Shown one piece after another: positions 53,715 to 64,000 of a DNA stretch of 64,000 nt. Source of the stretch: Pseudomonas viridiflava. Its GTDB lineage: Bacteria > Pseudomonadota > Gammaproteobacteria > Pseudomonadales > Pseudomonadaceae. A program made the translations under genes and the position numbers. The stretch is taken from assembly GCF_900590755.1 (NCBI RefSeq), contig NZ_UUOC01000029.1, positions 62,001 to 126,000 on the forward strand. The letters run 5' to 3'. The notes under the pieces were generated by a model. The model did no database searches and was not told the DNA's origin. It saw only the letters and a program-made list of their open reading frames with translations. Each line of letters begins with the position of its first letter. Positions within the stretch are counted from its first letter, which is position 1.

Positions 53715-53789
53715 CTGTAGGAGCTGCCGAAGGCTGCGAAAGCGATTTGTCATGAATACCAAATTCGCAGCCTGCGGCAGCTCCTACAG
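53715..53789. repeat. Inverted repeat (TGTAGGAGCTGCCG family)
   Basis: Arms CTGTAGGAGCTGCCGAAGGC and GCCTGCGGCAGCTCCTACAG lie 25 bases after the tamB stop codon and 70 bases before tpx. It probably insulates the two genes. Confidence 0.85.
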
Positions 53790-53858
53790 TGGTTCGTTTT
53801 GCGCCCGATTCATGGTTAACTTCCCGGTCTCACCCACCCTCGAAAAAGGACTCAGTTC

Positions 53859-54359
53859 ATGGCTCAAGTGACTCGCAGAGGCAATCCTGTCCAAATCAAC
53901 GGCGAACTGCCAAAAGTTGGCGCAGCAGCTCCGGCTTTCAAGCTGGTTGGTGGTGATCTGGCTGACGTGACCCTGGCTGACTTTGCCGGCAAGCGCAAAG
54001 TGCTGAACATTTTCCCGAGTGTCGATACGCCAACGTGCGCTACCTCCGTACGTAAATTCAATGCCCAGGCCAATGAGCTGAACAATGCAGTGGTCCTGTG
54101 CATTTCGGCTGACTTGCCGTTCGCTCAGGCGCGCTTCTGCGGTGCTGAAGGTCTGGAAAACGTGAAAAACCTGTCCACCATGCGCGGCGCGCAGTTCATG
54201 GTCGACTACGGCGTTGCCATTGCCGACGGCCCGATGGTGGGTCTGACAACCCGCGCGGTTGTTGTGCTGGACGAGAACGACAAGGTCTTGCACAGCGAAC
54301 TGGTCCCCGAGATCGGCCAAGAGCCGAACTACGACGCGGCGCTGGCTGTTCTGAAGTAA
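53859..54359 (+). CDS. tpx: Thiol peroxidase (atypical 2-Cys peroxiredoxin)
   Basis: A 166-residue Tpx. The peroxidatic Cys60 is in [15 protein letters not shown] and the resolving Cys94 in [15 protein letters not shown], at the spacing of atypical 2-Cys peroxiredoxins. Thr57 precedes the active Cys as required. It reduces H2O2 and organic hydroperoxides with thioredoxin and is usually periplasm-associated or cytosolic; no signal peptide is visible here. It is transcribed alone, with a perfect palindromic terminator after it. Confidence 0.95.
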   Translation: MAQVTRRGNPVQINGELPKVGAAAPAFKLVGGDLADVTLADFAGKRKVLNIFPSVDTPTCATSVRKFNAQANELNNAVVLCISADLPFAQARFCGAEGLENVKNLSTMRGAQFMVDYGVAIADGPMVGLTTRAVVVLDENDKVLHSELVPEIGQEPNYDAALAVLK

Positions 54360-54377
54360 CACTTCGCAACACTTGGG

Positions 54378-54404
54378 CGGCCTGAATATATTCAGGCCGT
54401 TTTC
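54378..54404 (+). terminator. Intrinsic terminator after tpx
   Basis: CGGCCTGAATATATTCAGGCCG is a perfect 22-base palindrome followed by TTTTCGTTT. It ends tpx transcription before the efflux operon. Confidence 0.88.
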
Positions 54405-54519
54405 GTTTACGCTTCATGTGTTTAACAAAAGTCAGGGCAACGTAAATTGCCGGTAAAGCCGCTTTGCTTGTCACGCATCTGTGCTTATTGTTCAGCCTTC
54501 TGAAGAAGCCCCATCCGCA

Positions 54520-55833
54520 ATGGTTGATTTATTCATGCAATCGTCTGGCCCCCGTAGTTCCCGTCGCTGGCTCATCAGTCTGCTGATTCTGTTGGTCATC
54601 GCCGGTTTGTGCTGGTGGCTGTGGCCGACGTCTGCACCGCAAAAAGAAGGCGCGACGGGCCGCAAAGCGGGCGGTGCAGCTCACAGCAGTGTCGCGCGGC
54701 CTGGTTTCGGTGGTTCGGTCGTCGCAGTTCCGGTGCGCGTGGCTCCAGCGGTACTGGGTGATTTCCCGATCTATTACAAAGCGCTTGGCACCGTGACGGC
54801 GATGAACACCATCAACGTGCGTAGCCGGGTGGCCGGGGAGTTGGTCAAGATCAACTTCCAGGAAGGGCAGATGGTGAAAGTGGGCGACCTGCTGGCTGAA
54901 ATCGATCCGCGCAGCTATCAGATTGCCTTGCAGCAAGCCGAAGGTACCCTGGCCACGAACCAGGCCTTGCTCAAGAATGCTCAACTGGATGTGCAGCGCT
55001 ATCGCGGTCTGTACGCCGAAGACAGCATCGCCAAGCAGACGCTGGATACCGCCGAGTCGCTGGTCAATCAATACCAGGGCACCATCAAGACCAATCAGGC
55101 AGCGGTGGGCGATGCAAAGCTCAATCTTGAATTCACCCGCATCCGTGCACCGATTGCCGGGCGGATCGGCCTCAAGCAGCTGGACGTTGGCAACCTTGTG
55201 GCGGCCAACGACACCACGGCGTTGGTGGTGATTACCCAGACCAAACCGATAACCGTGGCGTTCACCTTGCCGGAGAAGGACTTGTCCGCAGTGATCACTC
55301 GCTACCGCAGTGGCGACAAGTTGCCGGTTGAAGCCTGGGATCGTGGTGATCTGAAACAGCAGGCGGGTGGCGTGCTGGCCAGCCTGGACAACCAGATTGA
55401 CGTAGCCACCGGCACCTTGAAATTCAAGGCCCGGTTCGATAACCAGAATGAAGTGCTGTTCCCCAATCAGTTCGTCAATGTGCATTTGCTTGCCGACACC
55501 CTGAAGCAAGCCGTGTTGATACCCACGGCATCAGTGCAGTTTGGCAACAATGGCACCTTCGTTTACGTGATGGACGGCGACAAGAAGGTCAAGGTTCGCC
55601 AGCTCAAGACCGGCGCCAGCAACGAGCAGTCGACGGTGGTCAGTGAAGGGCTGGCAGCGGGTGATCGGGTTGTGCTTGAAGGCACCGACCGCTTGCGTGA
55701 CGGCGCTGAAGTTGAAGTGGTCAGCGACAGCAAGGATGTTCCGGCGGGTCCCGGCCAGCAGCTGCAAGGCAAGCCAGGCAAGAGCACCGATGAATCGGCT
55801 TCGGCCGGGAAGGCGGAAAAAGATCGCGCATGA
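54520..55833 (+). CDS. muxA: RND efflux periplasmic adaptor
   Basis: A 437-residue membrane fusion protein of the MdtA/MuxA type. The start is ATG 54520 or ATG 54535; neither has a strong ribosome binding site. A single N-terminal helix ([20 protein letters not shown]) anchors it in the inner membrane. The lipoyl/barrel-sandwich half-motifs are [20 protein letters not shown] and [20 protein letters not shown]. Coiled hairpin segments (~130-190) lie between them, and the beta-barrel includes [14 protein letters not shown]. It links the MuxBC pump to OpmB. The stop overlaps muxB (ATGA). Confidence 0.92.
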   Translation: MVDLFMQSSGPRSSRRWLISLLILLVIAGLCWWLWPTSAPQKEGATGRKAGGAAHSSVARPGFGGSVVAVPVRVAPAVLGDFPIYYKALGTVTAMNTINVRSRVAGELVKINFQEGQMVKVGDLLAEIDPRSYQIALQQAEGTLATNQALLKNAQLDVQRYRGLYAEDSIAKQTLDTAESLVNQYQGTIKTNQAAVGDAKLNLEFTRIRAPIAGRIGLKQLDVGNLVAANDTTALVVITQTKPITVAFTLPEKDLSAVITRYRSGDKLPVEAWDRGDLKQQAGGVLASLDNQIDVATGTLKFKARFDNQNEVLFPNQFVNVHLLADTLKQAVLIPTASVQFGNNGTFVYVMDGDKKVKVRQLKTGASNEQSTVVSEGLAAGDRVVLEGTDRLRDGAEVEVVSDSKDVPAGPGQQLQGKPGKSTDESASAGKAEKDRA

Positions 55834-58800
55834 ACATCTCCAGACTGTTCATCCTGCGTCCGGTCGCCACCACGCTGAGCATGCTGGCCATCGTTCTGGC
55901 CGGTTTGATCGCCTACAAGCTGCTTCCGGTCTCGGCGCTTCCGCAAGTCGACTACCCGACGATTCGGGTCATGACCCTGTATCCCGGCGCCAGCCCTCAG
56001 GTCATGACCAGCGCAGTGACGGCGCCACTTGAGCGTCAATTCGGGCAGATGCCCGGCCTGACCCAGATGGCGTCTACCAGTTCTGGCGGCGCTTCGGTCA
56101 TCACGCTGCGTTTCAGCCTCGACCTGAACATGGACGTGGCCGAACAGGAAGTGCAGGCGGCAATCAATGCCGCGACCAATCTATTGCCCACCGATATGCC
56201 CGCGCCACCGGTTTACAACAAGGTCAACCCGGCGGATACCCCGGTGCTGACCCTGGCGATTACTTCGAAAACCATGCTGCTGCCCAAGCTCAACGATCTG
56301 GTCGATACGCGCATGGCGCAGAAGATTTCCCAGATCAGCGGCGTCGGCATGGTCAGCATTGCCGGCGGTCAACGCCAGGCGGTGCGGATCAAGGTCAATC
56401 CAGAAGCCCTGGCGGCCAATGGTTTGAATCTGGCTGACGTGCGCACCTTGATTGGCGCATCCAACGTCAACCAGCCCAAGGGTAACTTTGACGGTCCAAC
56501 CCGGGTTTCGATGCTCGACGCCAACGACCAGCTAAAGTCGCCGGAAGAATATGCCAACCTGATTCTGTCCTACAGCAACGGCGCGCCGCTGCGTCTGAAG
56601 GATGTGGCCGAGATCGTCGATGGCGCCGAGAACGAGCGTCTCGCGGCCTGGGCCAACGAGAATCAGGCGGTGCTGCTCAATATTCAGCGTCAGCCAGGTG
56701 CCAACGTCATTGAGGTGGTGGATCGCATCAAGGCGCTGCTGCCGAGCATCACCGACAACCTGCCGGCCGGGCTGGATGTTGTGGTGCTGACTGACCGCAC
56801 CCAGACTATCCGTGCCGCCGTGACTGACGTACAGCATGAATTGCTGATCGCCATCGTGCTGGTGGTGCTGGTGACTTTCCTGTTCCTGCGCCGCTTCAGC
56901 GCCACGATCATTCCGTCGATTGCTGTGCCGCTGTCGTTGGTGGGTACTTTCGGGGTGATGTACCTGGCCGGGTTTTCGGTCAACAACCTGACCTTGATGG
57001 CCATGACCATCGCCACCGGTTTTGTGGTCGATGACGCCATCGTGATGCTGGAGAACATTTCCCGGCACATTGAAGAGGGCGAGTCGCCCATGCAGGCGGC
57101 GCTCAAGGGCGCCAAACAGATTGGTTTCACGCTGGTTTCTCTGACCATCTCCCTGATTGCGGTACTGATTCCGCTGTTGTTCATGGCGGATGTAGTGGGT
57201 CGCTTGTTTCGCGAGTTCGCTATCACCCTGGCGGTGGCGATTCTGATTTCCCTGGTGGTGTCCCTGACCCTGACGCCAATGATGTGCGCGCGGCTGCTCA
57301 AGCGTGAGCCCAAGGCAGAAGAGCAAAGCCGTTTCTATCGTGCCAGTGGTGCCTGGCTGGACTGGCTAGTGGAAGCCTACGGCAACAAGTTGCGCTGGGT
57401 GCTCAAGCATCAGCCGCTGACCTTGCTGGTGGCCATCGCCACCCTGGGCCTGACAGTGCTGCTCTATATGGTGGTGCCCAAGGGCTTTTTCCCGGTGCAG
57501 GACACTGGCGTGATTCAGGGGATTTCCGAGGCGCCGCAATCGGTGTCCTTCGCGGCCATGAGTGCGCGTCAGCAATCGCTGGCCAAAATCATTCTTCAAG
57601 ACCCGGCGGTGGCCAGCCTGTCGTCCTACATCGGTGTCGACGGCGACAACACCACCCTCAACAGCGGGCGCTTGCTGATCAACCTCAAGCCCCATGCCGC
57701 CCGTGATGTCACGGCGACCCAGATTATCCAGCGCCTGCAACCGCAGCTCGCCAAGTTGACGGACATCCGCCTGTTTCTCCAGCCGGTGCAGGACCTGACC
57801 ATCGAAGATCGGGTCAGCCGCACCCAGTACCAATTCAGCATGTCATCGCCGGATGCAGAAATGCTCAGCCTGTGGAGCGGGCGACTGGTGGACGCGCTGA
57901 GTAAGCGCCCGGAATTGACCGACGTCGCCAGTGACTTGCAAGACAAAGGGCTACAGGTCTACCTGCTGATTGACCGGGATGCTGCCAGTCGCGTCGGGGT
58001 GACGGTGGCGAACATTACCGACGCGCTGTATGACGCGTTCGGCCAGCGGCAGATTTCCACTATCTACACCCAGGCAAGCCAGTATCGCGTGGTGCTGCAG
58101 GCGGCCTCCGGCAATGAGCTAGGCCCGCAGGCGCTGGAGCAGATTCACGTCAAGACCACTGACGGGGCGCAGGTCAAGCTGTCCAGTCTGGCCAGGGTCG
58201 AGCAGCGGCAGGCGCAGTTGGCCATCACTCACCTGGGGCAGTTCCCGGCGGTGATGATGTCGTTCAACCTTGCGCCCGATGTATCCCTCGGTGCGGCGGT
58301 GGAATTGATCGAGCAGGTGCAGAAAGACATCGGCATGCCGACTGGCGTGCAGACCCAGTTCCAGGGCGCCGCCGAAGCCTTCCAGGCTTCGTTGTCCAGC
58401 ACCTTGCTGCTGATTCTGGCGGCGGTGGTCACCATGTACATCGTGCTGGGTGTGTTGTACGAAAGTTACATCCACCCGATCACCATTCTGTCCACCTTGC
58501 CGTCGGCGGCGGTGGGCGCATTGCTGGCGCTGCTGATCAGCGGCAACGATCTGGGAATGATCGCCATTATCGGCATCATCCTGTTGATCGGCATCGTCAA
58601 GAAAAACGCGATCATGATGATCGACTTCGCTCTGGACGCCGAACGCAACCGGGGTGTTGATCCTGAAACCGCGATCTACGAAGCGGCGCTGCTGCGTTTC
58701 CGTCCGATCCTGATGACCACCATGGCGGCGCTGTTTGGCGCCATCCCGCTGATGCTCGCCACCGGCTCCGGCGCCGAACTGCGCCAGCCGTTGGGTCTGG

Positions 58801-58940
58801 TGATGGTCGGTGGCTTGATGCTGAGTCAGGTGCTGACCTTGTTCACCACGCCTGTTATTTACCTCTATTTTGATCGTCTGGGACGGCGTTGGAGTCGAAA
58901 GCCTGACGAGTCGGCGCGTCTGGAGCAGGCTGACGTATGA
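55830..58940 (+). CDS. muxB: RND efflux transporter subunit
   Basis: A 1036-residue RND transporter with twelve predicted membrane helices. It begins [20 protein letters not shown]. The proton-relay pair is in [20 protein letters not shown] (fourth helix). The second half has [21 protein letters not shown] and [18 protein letters not shown]. With MuxC it forms the heteromeric inner-membrane pump (MdtB homologue) driven by protons. Overlaps with muxA (4 bases) and muxC (4 bases) make the operon translationally coupled. Confidence 0.93.
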   Translation: MNISRLFILRPVATTLSMLAIVLAGLIAYKLLPVSALPQVDYPTIRVMTLYPGASPQVMTSAVTAPLERQFGQMPGLTQMASTSSGGASVITLRFSLDLNMDVAEQEVQAAINAATNLLPTDMPAPPVYNKVNPADTPVLTLAITSKTMLLPKLNDLVDTRMAQKISQISGVGMVSIAGGQRQAVRIKVNPEALAANGLNLADVRTLIGASNVNQPKGNFDGPTRVSMLDANDQLKSPEEYANLILSYSNGAPLRLKDVAEIVDGAENERLAAWANENQAVLLNIQRQPGANVIEVVDRIKALLPSITDNLPAGLDVVVLTDRTQTIRAAVTDVQHELLIAIVLVVLVTFLFLRRFSATIIPSIAVPLSLVGTFGVMYLAGFSVNNLTLMAMTIATGFVVDDAIVMLENISRHIEEGESPMQAALKGAKQIGFTLVSLTISLIAVLIPLLFMADVVGRLFREFAITLAVAILISLVVSLTLTPMMCARLLKREPKAEEQSRFYRASGAWLDWLVEAYGNKLRWVLKHQPLTLLVAIATLGLTVLLYMVVPKGFFPVQDTGVIQGISEAPQSVSFAAMSARQQSLAKIILQDPAVASLSSYIGVDGDNTTLNSGRLLINLKPHAARDVTATQIIQRLQPQLAKLTDIRLFLQPVQDLTIEDRVSRTQYQFSMSSPDAEMLSLWSGRLVDALSKRPELTDVASDLQDKGLQVYLLIDRDAASRVGVTVANITDALYDAFGQRQISTIYTQASQYRVVLQAASGNELGPQALEQIHVKTTDGAQVKLSSLARVEQRQAQLAITHLGQFPAVMMSFNLAPDVSLGAAVELIEQVQKDIGMPTGVQTQFQGAAEAFQASLSSTLLLILAAVVTMYIVLGVLYESYIHPITILSTLPSAAVGALLALLISGNDLGMIAIIGIILLIGIVKKNAIMMIDFALDAERNRGVDPETAIYEAALLRFRPILMTTMAALFGAIPLMLATGSGAELRQPLGLVMVGGLMLSQVLTLFTTPVIYLYFDRLGRRWSRKPDESARLEQADV

Positions 58941-61900
58941 ACTTGTCCGGCCCCTTCATCCGCAGACCTGTAGCCACCATGCTGCTGAGTCTGGCGATCA
59001 TGTTGCTTGGCTGTGTGAGCTTCGGCCTGCTGCCGGTTGCTCCGCTGCCGAACATGGATTTTCCGGTGATCGTGGTGTCGGCCAGTCTGCCCGGCGCCAG
59101 CCCGGAAATCATGGCCTCCAGCGTTGCGACGCCGCTGGAGCGGTCCCTGGGTTCGATTGCCGGGGTCAACACCATGAGCAGCCGGTCAAGCCAGGGTTCG
59201 ACACGGGTGATTCTGCAATTCGATCTGGACCGCGACATCAACGGCGCAGCCCGGGAAGTGCAGGCGGCAATCAACGCGTCGCGCAATCTGCTGCCCAGCG
59301 GTATGCGCAGCATGCCCACCTACAAGAAGGTCAATCCGTCTCAAGCGCCGATCATGGTCCTGTCGTTGACCTCCGACGTGCTGCAGAAGGGTCAGCTTTA
59401 CGACCTGGCATCGACCATCCTTTCGCAAAGCCTTTCTCAGGTAACCGGCGTAGGCGAAGTGCAGATTGGCGGCAGCTCGTTGCCGGCAGTGCGCATCGAG
59501 CTGGAGCCGCAATTGCTCGATCAGTACGGTGTTTCCCTGGACGATGTGCGCACGACCATTACCGGCGCGAATGTGCGCAGGCCCAAGGGGTCAGTGGAAA
59601 ACGCACAGTACAACTGGCAGGTGCAGGCCAACGACCAGCTTGAAAAGGCAGCCGACTATCGATCGCTGATCATCCGCTACCAGGACGGCGCAGCCTTGCG
59701 CCTCAAGGATGTGGCAAAAGTCAGCGATGCCGTGGAGAACCGCTACAACTCCGGGTTCTTCAATGACAAAGAGGCGGTGTTGCTGGTGATCAACCGCCAG
59801 GCCGGGGCCAACATCATCGAGACCGTGGCGCAGATCAAGGCCCAGTTGCCTGCCCTGCAAGCGGTACTGCCAGCCAGCGTCAAACTGGAGCTGGCTCTGG
59901 ACCGCTCGCCGGTCATCAAGGCCACCCTGCACGAAGCGGAAATGACCCTGCTGATCGCCGTCGCGCTGGTGATCATGGTGGTGTACCTGTTTCTGGGTAA
60001 TTTCCGCGCCTCGCTGATCCCGACCCTGGCAGTGCCGGTGTCGCTGGTGGGCACGTTCGCTTTCATGTATCTGTACGGATTTTCGCTGAACAACCTGTCA
60101 TTGATGGCGCTGATTCTGGCCACCGGTCTGGTGGTGGACGATGCCATTGTGGTGCTGGAGAACATTTCCCGGCATATCGATAACGGCATGCCGCCCATGG
60201 AGGCGTCCTATCTGGGGGCCAAGGAAGTGGGCTTTACCCTGATGGCGATGAACATATCGCTGGTGGCGGTGTTCATCTCGATACTGTTCATGGGCGGGCT
60301 GGTGGAGAGTCTTTTCCGGGAATTCTCCATTACGCTATCGGCGTCAATTATCGTGTCGCTGGTGGTGTCCCTGACCCTGACGCCCATGCTCTGCGCCCGC
60401 TGGCTCAAACCCCATGTGCCGGGCAGCGAGAATCGGCTGCAACGCTGGAGCAACCGGGTCAATGACCGCATGGTTGCCGGTTACGACCGCAGCCTGGGCT
60501 GGGTCATGCGTCACCGGCGCCTGACGTTGCTCAGCCTGCTGGTGACCGTGGTCGTCAACGTGGCCTTGTATGTGGTAGTGCCCAAAACCTTCCTGCCAAC
60601 TCAGGATACCGGCCAGCTTGTGGGGTTCGTGCGCGGCGATGACGGGCTTTCGTTTTCGGTGATGCAGCCGAAGATGGAGATCTTCCGCCGGGCGATTCTT
60701 GCCGATCCCGCGGTTGACACCGTAGCCGGTTTCATTGGCGGCACTAACGGTACCAATAACGCCTTCATGCTGGTGCGCCTCAAACCCATCGAAGAGCGCA
60801 AGCTTTCCGCTGAGCAGGTGGTGGAACGCTTGCGCAAGGAAATGCCCAAGGTCCCGGGCGGGCGGGTATTCCTCACGCCAGATCAGGATCTCCAGCTCGG
60901 TGGCGGCCGTGAGCAGACCACTTCGGCGTATCAGTACATTCTGCAAAGTGGCGATCTCGCCGCGTTGCGCCTGTGGTATCCGAAAGTCGTCGCGGCGCTC
61001 AAGGCCTTGCCGGAACTGACCGCGATTGATGCAAGGGAAGGGCGCGGGGCCCAGCAAGTGACATTGCAGGTCAATCGCGACACCGCCAAGCGTCTGGGCA
61101 TCGACATGGACATGGTCACGGCGGTACTTAACAACGCCTACAGCCAGCGCCAGGTCTCGACCATTTACGACAGCCTCAATCAGTACAAGGTGGTGATGGA
61201 GGTCAATCCGAAATTCGCCCAGGACCCGGTGACACTGGAGCAGGTTCAGGTCATCACCAAAGACGGCAATCGTGTGCCACTGTCCAGCATTGCCCACTAC
61301 GAACGCACCCTGGCCGATGACAGCGTTTCCCATGACGGGCAGTTTGCCTCGGAAAACATCTCGTTCGATGTCGCAGAAGGGGTGAGCATTGATCAAGCCA
61401 CCATCGCCATTGAGCGCGCTGTGGCCGAGGTGGGTTTGCCGTCGGAAGTGATTGCCAAGATGGCCGGTACCGCCGATGCCTTCGCCGCGACCCAGAAGAG
61501 CCAGCCGTGGATGATTCTTGGGGCGTTACTGGCGGTTTATCTGGTGCTGGGCGTTCTGTATGAAAGTTACATCCACCCGCTGACCATCCTTTCTACGTTG
61601 CCATCGGCCGGGGTGGGGGCATTGCTGAGCATTTATGCCATTGGCTCGCAGTTCAGCCTGATCTCCCTGTTGGGCCTGTTTTTGCTGATTGGTGTGGTGA
61701 AGAAAAACGCCATCATGATGATCGACCTGGCGCTGCAACTTGAACGGGACAGCGGCATGAGCCCCGAAGAGTCGATCCGCGTGGCCTGTCTGCAACGTCT
61801 GCGGCCGATTCTGATGACCACTATGGCAGCCATCCTCGGCGCCTTGCCGTTGCTGCTCAGCAGCGCCGCCGGTGCCGAGATGCGTCGGCCGCTCGGCCTT

Positions 61901-62044
61901 ACAATCATCGGCGGGCTGATATTCAGCCAGGTGCTGACCCTTTACACCACTCCAGTGGTTTACCTCTATCTCGACCGCTTGCGCCATCGCTTCAATAAAT
62001 GGCGCGGCGTGCGTACCGATGCAGCTTTGGAAACTCCGCTATGA
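58937..62044 (+). CDS. muxC: RND efflux transporter subunit
   Basis: A 1035-residue RND protein homologous to MuxB/MdtC. It starts [20 protein letters not shown]. It has [20 protein letters not shown] at the proton-relay helix and [20 protein letters not shown] in the second half. Two RND subunits in one operon, rather than one, are the mark of the MdtBC/MuxBC type. It ends overlapping opmB (ATGA). Reported substrates of such pumps include novobiocin, macrolides and bile-salt-like compounds; specificity here is inferred. Confidence 0.93.
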   Translation: MNLSGPFIRRPVATMLLSLAIMLLGCVSFGLLPVAPLPNMDFPVIVVSASLPGASPEIMASSVATPLERSLGSIAGVNTMSSRSSQGSTRVILQFDLDRDINGAAREVQAAINASRNLLPSGMRSMPTYKKVNPSQAPIMVLSLTSDVLQKGQLYDLASTILSQSLSQVTGVGEVQIGGSSLPAVRIELEPQLLDQYGVSLDDVRTTITGANVRRPKGSVENAQYNWQVQANDQLEKAADYRSLIIRYQDGAALRLKDVAKVSDAVENRYNSGFFNDKEAVLLVINRQAGANIIETVAQIKAQLPALQAVLPASVKLELALDRSPVIKATLHEAEMTLLIAVALVIMVVYLFLGNFRASLIPTLAVPVSLVGTFAFMYLYGFSLNNLSLMALILATGLVVDDAIVVLENISRHIDNGMPPMEASYLGAKEVGFTLMAMNISLVAVFISILFMGGLVESLFREFSITLSASIIVSLVVSLTLTPMLCARWLKPHVPGSENRLQRWSNRVNDRMVAGYDRSLGWVMRHRRLTLLSLLVTVVVNVALYVVVPKTFLPTQDTGQLVGFVRGDDGLSFSVMQPKMEIFRRAILADPAVDTVAGFIGGTNGTNNAFMLVRLKPIEERKLSAEQVVERLRKEMPKVPGGRVFLTPDQDLQLGGGREQTTSAYQYILQSGDLAALRLWYPKVVAALKALPELTAIDAREGRGAQQVTLQVNRDTAKRLGIDMDMVTAVLNNAYSQRQVSTIYDSLNQYKVVMEVNPKFAQDPVTLEQVQVITKDGNRVPLSSIAHYERTLADDSVSHDGQFASENISFDVAEGVSIDQATIAIERAVAEVGLPSEVIAKMAGTADAFAATQKSQPWMILGALLAVYLVLGVLYESYIHPLTILSTLPSAGVGALLSIYAIGSQFSLISLLGLFLLIGVVKKNAIMMIDLALQLERDSGMSPEESIRVACLQRLRPILMTTMAAILGALPLLLSSAAGAEMRRPLGLTIIGGLIFSQVLTLYTTPVVYLYLDRLRHRFNKWRGVRTDAALETPL

Positions 62045-63519
62045 CCGAACACCGCAAGATTGAACCCGTCAAACACTGGCCAATACGTACGTTTGGCCTG
62101 GGGCTGTGTGTTCTGTTACTCAGCGCCTGTGCGGTGGGGCCGGACTACAAGACACCCGACATGCCGACGCCCGTGCAATTCAAGGCCGCCGAGGGCTGGA
62201 CCCAGGCGTCGCCCAGCGATGCCATGGCGCGCGGGGCCTGGTGGGAGGTATATGGCGACCCACAACTGAATGGGTTGGTAGAGAAGCTCAACAGCTCCAA
62301 CCAGACCGTCGCCCAATACGAAGCCCAGTATCGTCAGGCCAAAGCGTTGGTGCGCAGCTCTCGGGGGGCGTTTTTCCCGACGCTGGATCTGACCGCAGGC
62401 AAGACCCGCTCCAGTCAGGGCACCGGCAGCAGCAGTTCCAGCCTGAGCGCCTCGAACAGCGGCATACGCGACACCTACAGCACCCAGTTGGGTGTCAGCT
62501 GGGAAGCGGATGTCTGGGGCAAGCTGCGTCGAGGCCTGGAAGCCGACAAGGCCAGCGCCCAGGCGAGCCTCGCGGATCTGGCCGCGATGCAACTGAGCCT
62601 GCAATCGGAACTGGTGCAGAACTACCTGCAATTACGGGTCATCGACGAGCAAAAACGTCTTCTGGACGCTACCGTCGATGCTTACCAACGCTCACTGACC
62701 TTGACCCAGAATCAGTATCGCGCCGGTATTTCCGGGCGAGACGCCGTCGCTCAGGCACAAACCCAGCTCAAAAGCACCCAGGCTGATCTGATTGATCTGG
62801 TCTGGCAACGCGCGCAATTCGAGAACGCCATTGCCGTGCTGATGGGTCAGGCTCCGGCGGATTTCAGTCTGGCTGCTACGACGAATATTCCTGCCTTGCC
62901 GCAGATTCCCGTGGCACTTCCGTCGCAATTGCTGGAAAGACGCCCCGATATCGCCGCCGCCGAGCGCTCGGTGATGGCTGCCAATGCCAATATCGGTATT
63001 GCCAAGGCGGCTTATTATCCCGACCTGACGTTGAGCCTCAGTGGTGGTTATAGCAGCAGTACGTTCTCCAACTGGATCAGCTTGCCGAACCGTTTCTGGT
63101 CGGTCGGCCCGCAGTTGGCCATGACCCTGTTCGACGGCGGTCAGCGCTCGGCGGAAGTGGATCGTACCGAAGCGGTCTACGACCAGACTGTTGCCCAGTA
63201 CCGCCAGACGGTGCTCACCGGGTTTCAGGAAGTCGAGAACTACCTGATCCAGCTCAAGGTGTATCAGGACGAAGCTGACGTGCGAGCCGAAGCGCTGGCC
63301 GCCGCCCGTGATTCGTTGCGCCTGACCAGCAATCAGTACAAGGCGGGTTTGATTGGTTATCTGGATGTGGTCAATGTCCAGACCACGGCGTTGAGCAATG
63401 AACGCAGCGTGCTGACGTTACTGCAAAGCAGGTTGATTGCCAGCGTGCAGTTGATCGCAGCGCTGGGTGGTGGGTGGAATGCTGAGAGTGGGCTGGATAT
63501 TGAGGCGGCGAAGGACTGA
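62041..63519 (+). CDS. opmB: Outer-membrane efflux lipoprotein
   Basis: A 492-residue TolC-like channel of the NodT family. ATG 62041 overlaps the muxC stop; the longer open frame upstream is rejected. The lipobox LLLSAC places the acylated Cys at residue 30. Then AVGPDYKTPDMPTPVQFKAA opens the mature protein, as in OprM relatives. Two internal repeats form the helical channel, e.g. LLERRPDIAAAERSVMAANA and YKAGLIGYLDVVNVQTTAL. It completes the MuxABC tripartite system. Confidence 0.93.
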   Translation: MTEHRKIEPVKHWPIRTFGLGLCVLLLSACAVGPDYKTPDMPTPVQFKAAEGWTQASPSDAMARGAWWEVYGDPQLNGLVEKLNSSNQTVAQYEAQYRQAKALVRSSRGAFFPTLDLTAGKTRSSQGTGSSSSSLSASNSGIRDTYSTQLGVSWEADVWGKLRRGLEADKASAQASLADLAAMQLSLQSELVQNYLQLRVIDEQKRLLDATVDAYQRSLTLTQNQYRAGISGRDAVAQAQTQLKSTQADLIDLVWQRAQFENAIAVLMGQAPADFSLAATTNIPALPQIPVALPSQLLERRPDIAAAERSVMAANANIGIAKAAYYPDLTLSLSGGYSSSTFSNWISLPNRFWSVGPQLAMTLFDGGQRSAEVDRTEAVYDQTVAQYRQTVLTGFQEVENYLIQLKVYQDEADVRAEALAAARDSLRLTSNQYKAGLIGYLDVVNVQTTALSNERSVLTLLQSRLIASVQLIAALGGGWNAESGLDIEAAKD

Positions 63520-63892
63520 CGGCCGAGTACATATCCATTGCTGCCGTAACGGCTGAGCACTGCCTTCGCTCCACCAGCCGTAGAAATCTGTAGGAGCGCG
63601 CTTGCCCGCGATAGCGTTTTGTCAGCGAAGAATACTTATCTGAATTGACGCCATCGCGGGCAAGCGCGCTCCTTCAGGGCCCGCGTTTTCAGAGGCATCT
63701 TCGAACGCCAGCGGCATCTACAGGCCTCGCTCCAGTAGGATTGTCGGACACTATCCAGATGGCAATAACCCCTGATTCCACGGCACCTCCAGCCAATTCA
63801 CCGACTCGTTAATATTTGATGGCAAACCGCCACTTTTTCGACGGGCGACCGCGACATTTGGCAGTAAACCGGTAGAATCGCCACTCTTTCGA
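63520..63892. other. Intergenic region with two repeat remnants
   Basis: No gene was found in 373 bases. 63528-63556 matches the outer end of the long inverted repeat of 28499. 63589-63675 is a REP-type hairpin (AGGAGCGCGCTTGCCCGCGA / TCGCGGGCAAGCGCGCTCCT). Two imperfect copies of CGCCACTTTTTCGA (63826 and 63879) lie just before the MHYT gene. Confidence 0.6.
63589..63675. repeat. REP-type inverted repeat pair
   Basis: Arms GTAGGAGCGCGCTTGCCCGC and its complement lie about 45 bases apart, 70 bases after the opmB stop codon. Confidence 0.8.
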
Positions 63893-64000
63893 ATGGGCAT
63901 GGATACGCTCAATTATCCAGGTCATTGGCCCTTCATGCTGATCGGTAGCTACAACCCTCCGCTGGTTCTGATCTCAATCCTTGTTGCCGTTCTGGCTGCC
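63893..64000 (+). CDS. MHYT-domain membrane sensor, N-terminal start (partial)
   Basis: An ATG at 63893 (or 63899) opens a frame that runs to the window end, giving 36 residues: MGMDTLNYPGHW, then FMLIGSYNPPLVLISILVAV. A short N-terminus followed by GSYNPPLVL at the start of the first helix is the usual opening of an MHYT sensory domain. Such domains mostly precede GGDEF/EAL domains in Pseudomonas and are proposed to sense O2, CO or NO through bound metal. The output domain is outside the window. Confidence 0.7.
   Translation, partial: MGMDTLNYPGHWPFMLIGSYNPPLVLISILVAVLAA

Overview
The window reads as chromosomal DNA of a Pseudomonas, most likely of the P. fluorescens lineage. The grounds are the gene content (a complete mannitol/arabitol mtlRE-FGKDYZ operon, cobF, a siroheme reductase with a DUF934 partner, tamAB, tpx and a muxABC-opmB tripartite pump), the high GC, and the many short inverted REP-type repeats between genes. 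The taxon is inferred from family recognition, not from a search.

Layout. 1-141 is the tail of an EAL-domain protein, followed by a small unknown protein (322-879). A repeat-rich stretch (about 950-1330) leads into a module of about 3.4 kb: a DUF2235 (Tle1-like) lipase effector between two copies of a DUF3304 protein (1816-5172). A 44-bp direct repeat of the 3' end of mtlZ flanks this module. The mtl operon follows on the minus strand (5345-14884): regulator, ABC uptake system, dehydrogenase and two sugar kinases. After cobF and a glycosyltransferase comes an 11-kb signalling island (17231-28271). It holds two single-domain receivers plus a third at 24163, a CHASE3-GAF hybrid kinase with three receivers, CheR, a receiver-less CheB, a receiver-kinase, a PAS hybrid kinase and a double-domain KaiC-like ATPase.

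28272-29890 has no gene. It contains a long inverted repeat (two arms of about 290 bp) around a mosaic of smaller repeats. Next come lipid/CoA and housekeeping genes: a dienoyl-CoA isomerase-like crotonase, nudC, a TauE/SafE permease, SDR, an APH-type phosphotransferase, an SCP2 protein, a histidine phosphatase and a SohB-like peptidase. A 1199-residue LRR/NEL-type E3 ubiquitin ligase effector (37162-40761) sits between sohB and the cysI-DUF934 pair.

The right third holds an uncatalogued-looking 37-residue membrane peptide (43430), an orphan sugar-type binding protein, a DUF2970 protein, a PstS-OmpA fusion, exonuclease III, a GNAT enzyme, tamA-tamB, tpx, the muxABC-opmB efflux operon, and the start of an MHYT-domain membrane sensor cut by the window end.

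The most unusual parts are the KaiC/CheR/CheB/multi-kinase island, the effector-immunity module flanked by copies of a neighbouring gene end, the NEL effector, and the composite repeat families. No tRNA, rRNA, CRISPR array, transposase or integrase was seen.
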